Positions 36,470-44,187 of a stretch of 64,000 bases of DNA are shown here, one piece after another. The stretch is from the NCBI GenBank assembly GCA_944326365.1, contig CALVDR010000006.1, positions 1 through 64,000 of the forward strand, given 5' to 3'. Position 1 is the stretch's first letter, and the number at the start of each line of letters is the position of its first letter. The notes under the pieces were generated by a model. That model saw only the letters and a program-made list of their open reading frames with translations. It had not been told where the DNA came from and searched no databases. Position numbers and translations under genes: made by a program. This DNA is from an uncultured Bacteroidales bacterium (GTDB lineage: Bacteria; Bacteroidota; Bacteroidia; Bacteroidales; UBA932).

Positions 36470-37123
36470 ATGAAAATCATAAATCTGGGCGAAAACAACA
36501 CTGCCCTGAACAAATTCGTCGCACAGATACGCGACATCAACATCCAGAAAGACCGCATGCGTTTCCGTTTCAATCTGGAGCGGATGGGCGAAATCTTCGC
36601 TTACGAGATAAGCAAGACCATGCACTATTCGGAAAAGAAGGTCTACACGCCGCTCGGTATAGCCAGCGTGAACACACCTGACGACGCTATCGTGGCTGCT
36701 ACCATCCTGCGGGCGGGAGTGCCTCTGCATCAGGGAATCCTGAACATCTTCGATGATGCCCAGAATGCATTCGTGGCCGCATACAGGAAATACGACAAGG
36801 GGGATGACTTCCATATCAACATCGAATATGCCAGCAGTCCTGACCTCGACGGGAAAATCCTGATCCTGGCCGACACCATGCTGGCGACCGGAGCATCGCT
36901 TGAAATAGCGTTCAACAAGCTACTGGAACACGGAGAACCGGTATATACGCATCTCGTGTGCCCTATTTCCAGTGTGTATGCGGTGGAATACCTCCAGAAG
37001 AATCTGGCGAAAGAGAACATCACGCTCTGGGCCGCAGCCATAGACGAGGAACTCACCAGCCATTCCTACATCGTTCCCGGACTGGGGGACGCGGGAGACC
37101 TCGCATACGGAGAAAAGGACTGA
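36470..37123 (+). CDS. upp: Uracil phosphoribosyltransferase
   Basis: The 217-residue salvage enzyme makes UMP from uracil and PRPP. The PRPP-binding loop reads ILADTMLATGASLEIAF, where many homologues have DPMLATGGS. An N-terminal flexible arm (RFNLERMGEIFAYEISKTMHYSEKKVYTPLG) and the C-terminal uracil-binding segment (SYIVPGLGDAGDLAYGEKD) are intact. ATG 36470 is used because the promoter lies at 36417-36448 and would be inside the longer frame. Confidence 0.95.
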   Translation: MKIINLGENNTALNKFVAQIRDINIQKDRMRFRFNLERMGEIFAYEISKTMHYSEKKVYTPLGIASVNTPDDAIVAATILRAGVPLHQGILNIFDDAQNAFVAAYRKYDKGDDFHINIEYASSPDLDGKILILADTMLATGASLEIAFNKLLEHGEPVYTHLVCPISSVYAVEYLQKNLAKENITLWAAAIDEELTSHSYIVPGLGDAGDLAYGEKD

Positions 37124-37151
37124 TTTCAGGAATGTAGAGCCTCAAGATCAG

Positions 37152-37189
37152 AAAAAGAGCTGCAGGCAGGAATGCCTACAGCTCTTTTC
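37152..37189. terminator. Bidirectional terminator between upp and rpoN
   Basis: AAAAAGAGCTGCAGGC / GCCTACAGCTCTTTT stem between convergent genes. The rpoN stop codon (37176-37178) lies inside the hairpin. Confidence 0.8.
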
Positions 37190-38585
37190 TCATTCTGGCT
37201 TTCGGGATATTCAGCTGGTCCCGATACTTAGCGATAGTACGCCTTGCGACCTTGTAGCCGCGTCTTGTCATCTCAGCGACGAGCTGGTCATCAGTCAGAG
37301 GATTCCGCTTGTCTTCGGCATCGACGCATTCCTGAAGGGCCTTTTTCAACTCACGGGTGGACACTTCCTCTCCCTCGGCATTCTCCATTCCTTCGGAGAA
37401 GAAATATTTCAGCGAATAGATGCCGAAATGGGTTTCGATATACTTGCTGTTCACCACACGCGATATGGTGGAGATATCGAAACCTGTACGTTCCGCTATA
37501 TCCTTGAGCACCATCGGCTTCAGATGGGATTCATCCCCGTCCATGAAATAATCGTGCTGATAGTCGATGATGGCCTGCATGGTACTCTGCAGGGTGTTGT
37601 GCCTCTGCTTTATGGCCTCTACGAACCATTTGGCCGAATCCAGCTTCTTTTTCACGAAAGCGGCAGCCTCCTTCTTCTCGCGCTCGGAAGAATTGGCGGC
37701 ATCCATCAGGATGTCCGCATACTTTCTGTTCACCTTCAGTTCAGGAATGGAAAACCGGGGCATGGTGAGCTTGAGCTCTCCGTTTTCAAGCGTAAGGACG
37801 AAATCAGGTATGATCTGCTGCGCCTGCTCGCTGTATGAATCATCTATCTGTCCGCCAGGTGCGGGATTCAGCTTGACTATCTTCGCGATGGCGGCTTTCA
37901 GGTCAGTCTCCGAAATGCCCATGCGGGTGATGATTCTGTTGAAGTGCTTGCTGGTGAAGTCATTGAAAAAGTCCCGGAGAATCCGCGTGGCATTCTTCAC
38001 GTCAGGAGTCTGCTTCAGATTCCTGATCTGAAGCAGGAGACACTCCCTGAGGTCTCTCGCCCCGACCCCCGGCGGGTCGAACTCCTGTATGACATGCAAC
38101 ATCTCCTCCACCTCCTTCTCGTCCGATTCGATGCCCGCACGGAAAGCCATGTCGTCTATCAGACTGTCCATGTCACGTCTCAGATACCCGTCATCATCCA
38201 GACTTCCGATGATGAATGCAGCCACGGCATGCTGGTGCTCGGTCAGATTCCTGAATCCGAGCTGGTCCATCAGGCTCTGGGTGAAACTCTCCTTCACCGA
38301 AAAAGTATTGTACACAGGACGCTCGTCCTTTCCGTAATTGTTCACTTTCAGCTTGTAGCTCGGAATCGGATCATCATCCTTGTACTCGGAAAGAGACACC
38401 TCGCGAGGAGCATTGTCTTCGTCATCCTCGGAAGGGACATTCTCCTCCAGTACGGGATTTTCCTCCAGTTCCTTCCTGATACGCTGCTCAAGCTCCTGCG
38501 TAGGCAGCTCTATCAGCTTGATAGTCTGTATCTGCAGGGGCGAAAGCTTCTGCGTCTGCTTCAGTTCAAGTCCTTGTTTCAGCAT
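37176..38585 (-). CDS. rpoN: RNA polymerase sigma-54 factor
   Basis: The 469-residue protein has the glutamine-rich region I (LKQGLELKQTQKLSPLQIQTIKLIELPTQELEQRI) that binds the activator ATPase. An acidic linker, the core-binding region, and the DNA-binding C-terminus with the RpoN box ARRTIAKYRDQL follow. It directs transcription from -24/-12 promoters and needs an enhancer-binding ATPase, none of which is encoded in this window. It is the last gene of a minus-strand run, 10 nt after the SPOR gene. Confidence 0.97.
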   Translation of the reverse strand: MLKQGLELKQTQKLSPLQIQTIKLIELPTQELEQRIRKELEENPVLEENVPSEDDEDNAPREVSLSEYKDDDPIPSYKLKVNNYGKDERPVYNTFSVKESFTQSLMDQLGFRNLTEHQHAVAAFIIGSLDDDGYLRRDMDSLIDDMAFRAGIESDEKEVEEMLHVIQEFDPPGVGARDLRECLLLQIRNLKQTPDVKNATRILRDFFNDFTSKHFNRIITRMGISETDLKAAIAKIVKLNPAPGGQIDDSYSEQAQQIIPDFVLTLENGELKLTMPRFSIPELKVNRKYADILMDAANSSEREKKEAAAFVKKKLDSAKWFVEAIKQRHNTLQSTMQAIIDYQHDYFMDGDESHLKPMVLKDIAERTGFDISTISRVVNSKYIETHFGIYSLKYFFSEGMENAEGEEVSTRELKKALQECVDAEDKRNPLTDDQLVAEMTRRGYKVARRTIAKYRDQLNIPKARMRKEL

Positions 38586-38595
38586 AAACCTCTCC

Positions 38596-39282
38596 TTACA
38601 ATGCGACGGTTTCCGTTTCCGTCAGTCTGCGCAGTATTTTCACGGTATCCACACGTACAAGAGAGTCCCTGTCCACGACCGGATATTCAATATGTTCCTT
38701 GACGATGAATGCTTTGGGGAAGACTCCGATGATATCCTGAAGGAAACTCATGGCTTCGGACTTGGTTCTGAAATCCCCCACGGTGATCTTGAAATAAGGA
38801 TTCACATAGCTGCGGTACGCAGGCACCCCGGGATACATGCTTTCGAATGTCTTCATCATCTCTTCCGAATCCTGTCTGGCTGACTGCCTGTTGTCGAAGA
38901 AGATCCTCACGCGATAGCCGGTATAAGGCCGCGTGAAGTTGGTCTCCCTGCTCTTTTTCATGGCTGAGACGATAGCGGAAGACTGATAGACATGGACATC
39001 GGCAGCACCGCCTTTTTCGCGCAAAGGCAGCAGGGAGAAAATGTCCTTCCCCGCCAGAGCCGTATCTATCCTCTCTACCGGCACATACACCAGAGTGTCG
39101 ACAAGTTCATATCCCTCCGGAACCAGGATCTCGCCTGTAAGGGAATCTATCTGCAGTTCAGGTTCGCACGAAAGCGTATCCTGCACATCCACAGGCTCCT
39201 GAAACGGTTCCTGGGCATAAGTCAGGCATGCCGGAAGCAAAGCCAGCACAGCCGTCACGAATATCATTTCAAATGTTCTCAT
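38596..39282 (-). CDS. SPOR-domain periplasmic protein
   Basis: The 228-residue exported protein has a signal peptide (MRTFEMIFVTAVLALLPACLTYAQ), a variable middle (VDTLVYVPVERIDTAL), and a SPOR-type fold at about 110-195 (GYRVRIFFDNRQSARQDSEEMMKTFESMYPGVPAYRSYVNPYFKITVGDFRTKSEA). SPOR domains bind denuded peptidoglycan at division sites. ATG 39282 gives the signal peptide and a 14-nt overlap with the upstream lipoprotein gene. Operonic with rpoN. Confidence 0.85.
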   Translation of the reverse strand: MRTFEMIFVTAVLALLPACLTYAQEPFQEPVDVQDTLSCEPELQIDSLTGEILVPEGYELVDTLVYVPVERIDTALAGKDIFSLLPLREKGGAADVHVYQSSAIVSAMKKSRETNFTRPYTGYRVRIFFDNRQSARQDSEEMMKTFESMYPGVPAYRSYVNPYFKITVGDFRTKSEAMSFLQDIIGVFPKAFIVKEHIEYPVVDRDSLVRVDTVKILRRLTETETVAL

Positions 39283-39763
39283 AGCTGATTTTCCTGAAAA
39301 GACTTTCCACAGGCACATCCTCTATACGGATCTTTCTGCTGATACCGCCCTTGACCCTGATCTTCATGGACACATCCAGAGTGAATTTGTCCGGATTCAT
39401 CCCCGAAACCATGGACATCAGCTGCATGATATTGAAAGACCGGCTGAGAGTGGCAGTAAGATCCACATGCACATCCGAAACCGATTTCCCGGGCACGGTG
39501 ACATCCGGCGCCTCGAAATTCCCGAGTTCCTCGCCGTCGAAATACACCGTCCCTGCAATATCCGAAAAGACCAGTTCCTTCACAGGGTTACTGACCTGCA
39601 TGGAAAAACCGGCGTCTACAGCCTTGAAACCTGAAGGGGAAATGCTCTCCAGCCGGCATGAATCCACCCTGATATCCTTGTAGCCGCTGCATGCCGGCAG
39701 CAGAAACGCTGCTGCCAATACCGGCAGGACCAGTCGTCTTATAGCGTAAAAAAAGTCTTTCAT
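39269..39763 (-). CDS. LEA14-like (WHy-domain) lipoprotein
   Basis: The 164-residue lipoprotein starts MKDFFYAIRRLVLPVLAAAFLLPACSG, with Cys at the LPAC lipobox. One LEA type 2/WHy-like beta-sandwich follows (DAGFSMQVSNPVKELVFSDIAGTVYFDGEELG). The start at 39763 is supported by a TATCTTTG box at 39806-39813 on the minus strand. Function is unknown. Members of this family are outer-membrane or periplasmic and often sit beside envelope genes, as here. Confidence 0.8.
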   Translation of the reverse strand: MKDFFYAIRRLVLPVLAAAFLLPACSGYKDIRVDSCRLESISPSGFKAVDAGFSMQVSNPVKELVFSDIAGTVYFDGEELGNFEAPDVTVPGKSVSDVHVDLTATLSRSFNIMQLMSMVSGMNPDKFTLDVSMKIRVKGGISRKIRIEDVPVESLFRKISYENI

Positions 39764-39805
39764 CCGATATGTCCATAATCCGGGTGTGACCCCGATACAT
39801 CTTTG

Positions 39806-39813
39806 CAAAGATA
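39806..39813 (-). promoter_or_regulatory. -7 element upstream of the LEA-like lipoprotein
   Basis: Minus-strand TATCTTTG within the palindrome ATCTTTGCAAAGAT, 43 nt from the start codon. It gives the lipoprotein-SPOR-rpoN group a promoter separate from cls. Confidence 0.6.
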
Positions 39814-39861
39814 AAAATATTCTGGAAAATAATCCCGTCTCCGGAAAACCGTACCGAAAAT

Positions 39862-41304
39862 TTACAGCAGCGGGGCGAACAATCTGATAACAGCCTGTCC
39901 CAGTTTCAGATACCACGGACGCTTCTCCCACCTGTCCAGGGTGATTTCCCCGCACTCGTCCAGATCTTTCAGGAAGATTTCCCTGTTCCTGACCGCGGTC
40001 TGCTCATTGAAGATATAGGCATTGATTTCATAATTCAGTTCCAGGCTGCGGTAGTCCATATTGGCGGAGCCTATCACCGAAAGATAGTCATCGGAAACGA
40101 TGGTTTTCGAATGGATGAACGAGCCCTGCTTCTCGAATATCCGCACACCGGCCTCCAGGCACTGGCTGTAGTAGGCCTTGTTCGCAAGATTCATGTACGG
40201 CAGGTCCGCCTTCCGCGGTATCATCACCCTCACATCGGCACCCTTCAGGGCAGAAGACTTCAGAGCCTGCAGAAGAGGTTCCGGAGGGACGAAATACGGG
40301 GTCTGGATATAGACATAGTCCCGGCTGTGCTGCACTGTCCATACGGCTCCCATATGGATGACAGGCCAGCGATCCACAGGCTGGTCAGGGACGATCTGCA
40401 CCAGTTCATTGCGTTTCTGCCCCGGTTCCTGCTCCGGGAACAGACTGGCGAAATCCTTAGGGAAAACTCCTCCGGACACGCAGAACGAGTAGAGGAAGCT
40501 GTACTGCAGGGCATATACGGCATTTCCCGTGATCCTCATATGGGTGTCACGCCATCTCACGAAGTAATCATCTCCGATATTCATGCCGCCGGTATAGCCG
40601 ATTTTTCCGTCGATGACCACGATCTTCCTGTGATCGCGGTAGTTCAGACGCGCGCTGAGCTTCAGAAGGCTGAACCTGGCGTTCGTGAACTTCACGACCT
40701 CCACTCCGGCCTTTTTCATTCTGTTGTAATACCACGGGCTGATGTCTATGTTGGCGATGTTTTCATGGATGAACCGCACTTTCACGCCTTCCCTGGCCTT
40801 GCGCATGAGGATTTCCCTGATACGCTTGCTTCCGCTGTCCTTCCGGAAATAGAAGTACTCCATATGGATATGGTCCCGGGCATTCTCCAGGTCATGCACC
40901 AGCGCCTCGAACTTCCTTTTCCCTGAAGTGATGATTTCGACGTTGTTGCAGTCGGTGACGGAAGTGCCGTTGGCATGTGAAAGCAGGACGGAAAGCTCCC
41001 TGTAACCCTCTCTGATCTTGGAGCTGCATGTCTCCCCGAAAAGTTTCCTGTACGGCTTGCTGTCGGAGTACTCACGGAAAGCTTCGTGAAATTTCCTGGC
41101 ATATCTTTCATATCTGCGGTCACCTCTCGGATTCTTGCCGAATACGATATAACACAGGATCCCTATGACCGGAATCATGACCACGATGATGATCCAGGAT
41201 ATCTTTCTCCCTGAATCCCCGTCCTCGTCAGTCAATATCACCAGTACCGTCCCGATGATGAGCAGGACGACTATTATGTACCCTATCAGCGAAACTATAC
41301 CCAT
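39862..41304 (-). CDS. cls: Cardiolipin synthase (phospholipase D family)
   Basis: The 480-residue protein has two N-terminal membrane helices (MGIVSLIGYIIVVLLIIGTVLVIL; ISWIIIVVMIPVIGILCYIVFG) and two PLD catalytic motifs: HRKIVVIDGKIGYTGGMNIGDD and HSKTIVSDDYLSVIGSANMDYRS. It condenses two phosphatidylglycerols into cardiolipin at the inner membrane. The start at 41304 puts the first helix at the N-terminus and avoids overlap with miaB, which ends at 41324. Confidence 0.94.
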   Translation of the reverse strand: MGIVSLIGYIIVVLLIIGTVLVILTDEDGDSGRKISWIIIVVMIPVIGILCYIVFGKNPRGDRRYERYARKFHEAFREYSDSKPYRKLFGETCSSKIREGYRELSVLLSHANGTSVTDCNNVEIITSGKRKFEALVHDLENARDHIHMEYFYFRKDSGSKRIREILMRKAREGVKVRFIHENIANIDISPWYYNRMKKAGVEVVKFTNARFSLLKLSARLNYRDHRKIVVIDGKIGYTGGMNIGDDYFVRWRDTHMRITGNAVYALQYSFLYSFCVSGGVFPKDFASLFPEQEPGQKRNELVQIVPDQPVDRWPVIHMGAVWTVQHSRDYVYIQTPYFVPPEPLLQALKSSALKGADVRVMIPRKADLPYMNLANKAYYSQCLEAGVRIFEKQGSFIHSKTIVSDDYLSVIGSANMDYRSLELNYEINAYIFNEQTAVRNREIFLKDLDECGEITLDRWEKRPWYLKLGQAVIRLFAPLL

Positions 41305-41323
41305 TGCAGACACGGTTTCAGTT

Positions 41324-42682
41324 TCATACCAGTCTGGCAATCAGCGTGGCCGAAGTGCAGGAAACCACCTCCACCTCGACATAGTCGCCGGTCTCATGCC
41401 CGCCTGACGGAAAGACGCAGACCTTGTTGTTCGAGGCCCGTCCGAAAAGTTCGCCGCTGTTCTTCTTCGACACCCCCTCCACGAGCACCTTGAACCGTTT
41501 GCCGACGTCCTTTTCGTTGCTCTGCCTGCTCAGTCTGCCCTGAAGGGCAATGATTTCGTTCAGTCTCGCCGTCTTCACTTCCGGCGGCACGTCATCCGGA
41601 TAGTTTCTGGCGGCCAATGTGCCCGGCCTTTCCGAATACTGGAACATGAAGGCCGCATCGAATGCGGCTTCCTCCATAAGGGAAAGCGTGTCCCTGTGAT
41701 CCTGCTCCGTCTCTCCGCAGAATCCGGCAATGATGTCGGTAGTCAGGCCGCAGTCCGGCATGACCGAACGGATCTTCCTGACCCTTTCAAGATACCATTC
41801 ACGGGTGTACTTTCTCCGCATCTTTTCCAGCATGGCATTGCTGCCTGACTGGACCGGCAGATGGATATGCCTGCAGATATTGTCATACATGGCCATAGTG
41901 TATATGACCTCGTCGCTTATGTCTTTCGGATGAGAGGTGGAGAACCTCACCCTCAGGTCAGGGCTTATCTTGGCCACCATCTCCAGAAGCTGGGCGAAGT
42001 TGACATCACGGTCAGCTGACTCGGAATCTTTCCACAGGTACGAATCCACGTTCTGCCCCAGCAGGTTCACTTCCTTGTATCCGTTCGAATACAGGTCCAC
42101 CGCTTCCTTCACTATGGTTCTCGGATCCCTGCTGCGCTCCACTCCCCTGGTATACGGGACTATGCAGTAGGAGCATACGTTGTTGCATCCGCGCATGATG
42201 GAAATGTATGCCGATACCCCGTTCCTGTCCATCCTCACAGGTGTGATGTCGGCATATGTCTCTTCCCTGGAAAGCAGCACGTTCATCTGCGGGGAGTCAG
42301 GCGTGACGGCCGCGATCATGTCCGGCAGGGACCTGTACGAGTCCGGTCCGGCCACCAGGTCCACTATATGGCTGTCCAGCAGCTTGTCCTTCAGCCTTTC
42401 AGCCATGCATCCCACGATACCGATGATGACATCCTTCCTGCGCTCTTTCTGCAGGCGGAACTGGTCTATCCGTCCCCATATCCTCTGTTCGGCATTGTCC
42501 CTGATGGAACAGGTATTGGCCAGTATGACATCGGCCCGCGAGATGTCTTCCGTCAGGGCATATCCGTGGTCCTGGAGTATGGACAGGATGACTTCGCTGT
42601 CGTTCACATTCATCTGGCAGCCGTATGTCTCGATGTAGACCTTCGGTCTGCTCTCGTCTGTTATCGGTCTTATATTTTTCAT
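41324..42682 (-). CDS. miaB: tRNA-2-methylthio-N6-dimethylallyladenosine synthase MiaB
   Basis: The 452-residue methylthiotransferase adds a methylthio group to A37 of tRNAs reading UNN codons. It has the UPF0004 N-terminal domain with three cysteines (YGCQMN, ANTCSIR, VGCMAER), the radical-SAM CxxxCxxC in GCNNVCSYCIVPYTRG, and a C-terminal TRAM domain. It lies 35 nt after the M23 peptidase gene. Confidence 0.97.
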   Translation of the reverse strand: MKNIRPITDESRPKVYIETYGCQMNVNDSEVILSILQDHGYALTEDISRADVILANTCSIRDNAEQRIWGRIDQFRLQKERRKDVIIGIVGCMAERLKDKLLDSHIVDLVAGPDSYRSLPDMIAAVTPDSPQMNVLLSREETYADITPVRMDRNGVSAYISIMRGCNNVCSYCIVPYTRGVERSRDPRTIVKEAVDLYSNGYKEVNLLGQNVDSYLWKDSESADRDVNFAQLLEMVAKISPDLRVRFSTSHPKDISDEVIYTMAMYDNICRHIHLPVQSGSNAMLEKMRRKYTREWYLERVRKIRSVMPDCGLTTDIIAGFCGETEQDHRDTLSLMEEAAFDAAFMFQYSERPGTLAARNYPDDVPPEVKTARLNEIIALQGRLSRQSNEKDVGKRFKVLVEGVSKKNSGELFGRASNNKVCVFPSGGHETGDYVEVEVVSCTSATLIARLV

Positions 42683-42717
42683 TATAAATCTTTTACAATT
42701 ATTACCGCAGGCATATT

Positions 42718-43998
42718 TCAGTTTTCCCGGATACCGGTCCCGTTCCCGTGCACCGTACTGTCCGCAGGCTCCGCTACATGGCTATGGTATCGTGCCGCGA
42801 CCTCGGAAAACGCCGCCATGTTCTCTTCTTTCAGAGGCTCGGCAGGCGGTGACTCCATTTTGAGAGGATTTATCGGAGAGCCGTTTTTCCATACCCGGAA
42901 GTCCAGATGCGGTCCTGTGCTGCGGCCCGTGGAGCCTACATAGCCGATCACATCCCCTTGTTTCACCCGCTTTCCCGCGCTTATTCCGGATGCGAATTTC
43001 GAAAGATGGAGATAAGCGGTAGAATACACGGAATTGTGCCTGATCCTGATGACATTGCCTCCGGCACCCTCGTTTTTCGCACTGGTCACCACTCCGTCAC
43101 CTATGGTCACCACCGGCGTACCTTTAGGGGCTGCATAGTCTACTCCCGTATGCGGCTGCACGCGTCTGGTTATGGGGTGGCGGCGGGCATAGGAGAAGCC
43201 TGAGCTTATGCGGGAATAGTGCAGCGGGGCTTTCAGGAATGCCTTGCGCATGCTCTCTCCCTTTTCGTTCCAGTAGATGTTCCCCCCGTCGCCCTGGTTG
43301 AACATGATGGCAGGATATTCCTGTCCGCGGCTGGTGAAAAGGGCATAACGTACCGTATCCACCGCCACGACTTCGCCTTCGCAGGTCTTCTCGTCATAGA
43401 TCACCTGGAAGCGGTCGCCTTTCTGCAGGCCGAAGAAGTCCACGGTCCATGCATAGATGTCCGAAAGTGTCAGGATGAGTACAGGGGGCGCATCCGCCGC
43501 GAGCATGTCGTTCCAGAGGGATGATTCTATGGTGACATCGACGGATTTCGTCTCTGTCAATATCGGTCTCTCCACATAATAGGCGTCATACGGTTCCCGG
43601 CAGCGGAAAACCACGCTCCTGATGCGGTCGATGTCGTATGCCAGATATTCCAGGCTGTCCTGCACCGATGTCCAGGTCCTGTAGGCGTTCCCTATCCTGA
43701 TGGATCTGAGGTCGAATATGCTGTCGCAGGCTTCCGAAAGATTGTAGGCTTCCTGTGCAGAAAGCCCGCTGCGCATCAGTATCGTGGCGAAGAAGTCGCC
43801 TTTTCTCACTTTCGATTCGGTTACTTCAAGGCTGTCCGTGACGAAACCCCAAAGCGGGTCCCTGCGGTCCTCCAGGACGGCTTCTTCCGTACTGTCCCCG
43901 CCCATGCTTCCGCCGTTTCCTGAATTTCCGCCGCAGCCGGCAGCCATCGTCAAGGCTGCCAGCACGGCAATACCCGTATATATCGTTCCTTTCATCAT
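42718..43998 (-). CDS. M23-family peptidoglycan endopeptidase lipoprotein
   Basis: The 426-residue lipoprotein (AALTMAAGCGG lipobox) has a long linker with LysM/CsbD-like and OapA-like features (LRSIRIGNAYRTWTSVQDSLEY). A C-terminal LytM/M23 domain carries HTGVDYAAPKGTPV, AYLHLSKFASG and GPHLDFRVWKNG. The canonical HxH is HLD here, so one zinc-site histidine is replaced by Asp. Enzymes of this type cut peptide cross-links or activate amidases. Start is 43998 or the adjacent Met at 43995. It heads the minus-strand run that continues with miaB and cls. Confidence 0.9.
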   Translation of the reverse strand: MMKGTIYTGIAVLAALTMAAGCGGNSGNGGSMGGDSTEEAVLEDRRDPLWGFVTDSLEVTESKVRKGDFFATILMRSGLSAQEAYNLSEACDSIFDLRSIRIGNAYRTWTSVQDSLEYLAYDIDRIRSVVFRCREPYDAYYVERPILTETKSVDVTIESSLWNDMLAADAPPVLILTLSDIYAWTVDFFGLQKGDRFQVIYDEKTCEGEVVAVDTVRYALFTSRGQEYPAIMFNQGDGGNIYWNEKGESMRKAFLKAPLHYSRISSGFSYARRHPITRRVQPHTGVDYAAPKGTPVVTIGDGVVTSAKNEGAGGNVIRIRHNSVYSTAYLHLSKFASGISAGKRVKQGDVIGYVGSTGRSTGPHLDFRVWKNGSPINPLKMESPPAEPLKEENMAAFSEVAARYHSHVAEPADSTVHGNGTGIREN

Positions 43999-44101
43999 AT
44001 ATTCTTTATCTCGCCGACCGGCAAATTTACGGATTTTTCGGATTATGGTGATATTCCGGAGCTATTTTCCTGCAGTTGTCTGATATTCCGTGAAAAATTC
44101 A

Positions 44102-44109
44102 TATTTTTG
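44102..44109 (+). promoter_or_regulatory. -7 element of the DUF4955-like lipoprotein gene
   Basis: TATTTTTG matches TAnnTTTG, with TTG at 44076-44078 near the -33 position. The start codon is 78 nt downstream, and the leader includes a diverged palindromic repeat. Confidence 0.55.
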
Positions 44110-44120
44110 TCGTAATAAAG

Positions 44121-44164
44121 TAACGTGTCTCAATGAGGGCATAAATTCGTCGAACCGACACGTA
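44121..44164. repeat. Diverged copy of the palindromic repeat in a 5' leader
   Basis: ACGTGTC (44123-44129) pairs with GACACGT (44157-44163). The inner segment ATTCGTCGAACCGACACGTA resembles the right arm of the 59-bp element with compensated changes. It would be transcribed as a hairpin just ahead of the lipoprotein ATG. Confidence 0.45.
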
Positions 44165-44187
44165 AAAAAACAACCACCAATAACACA

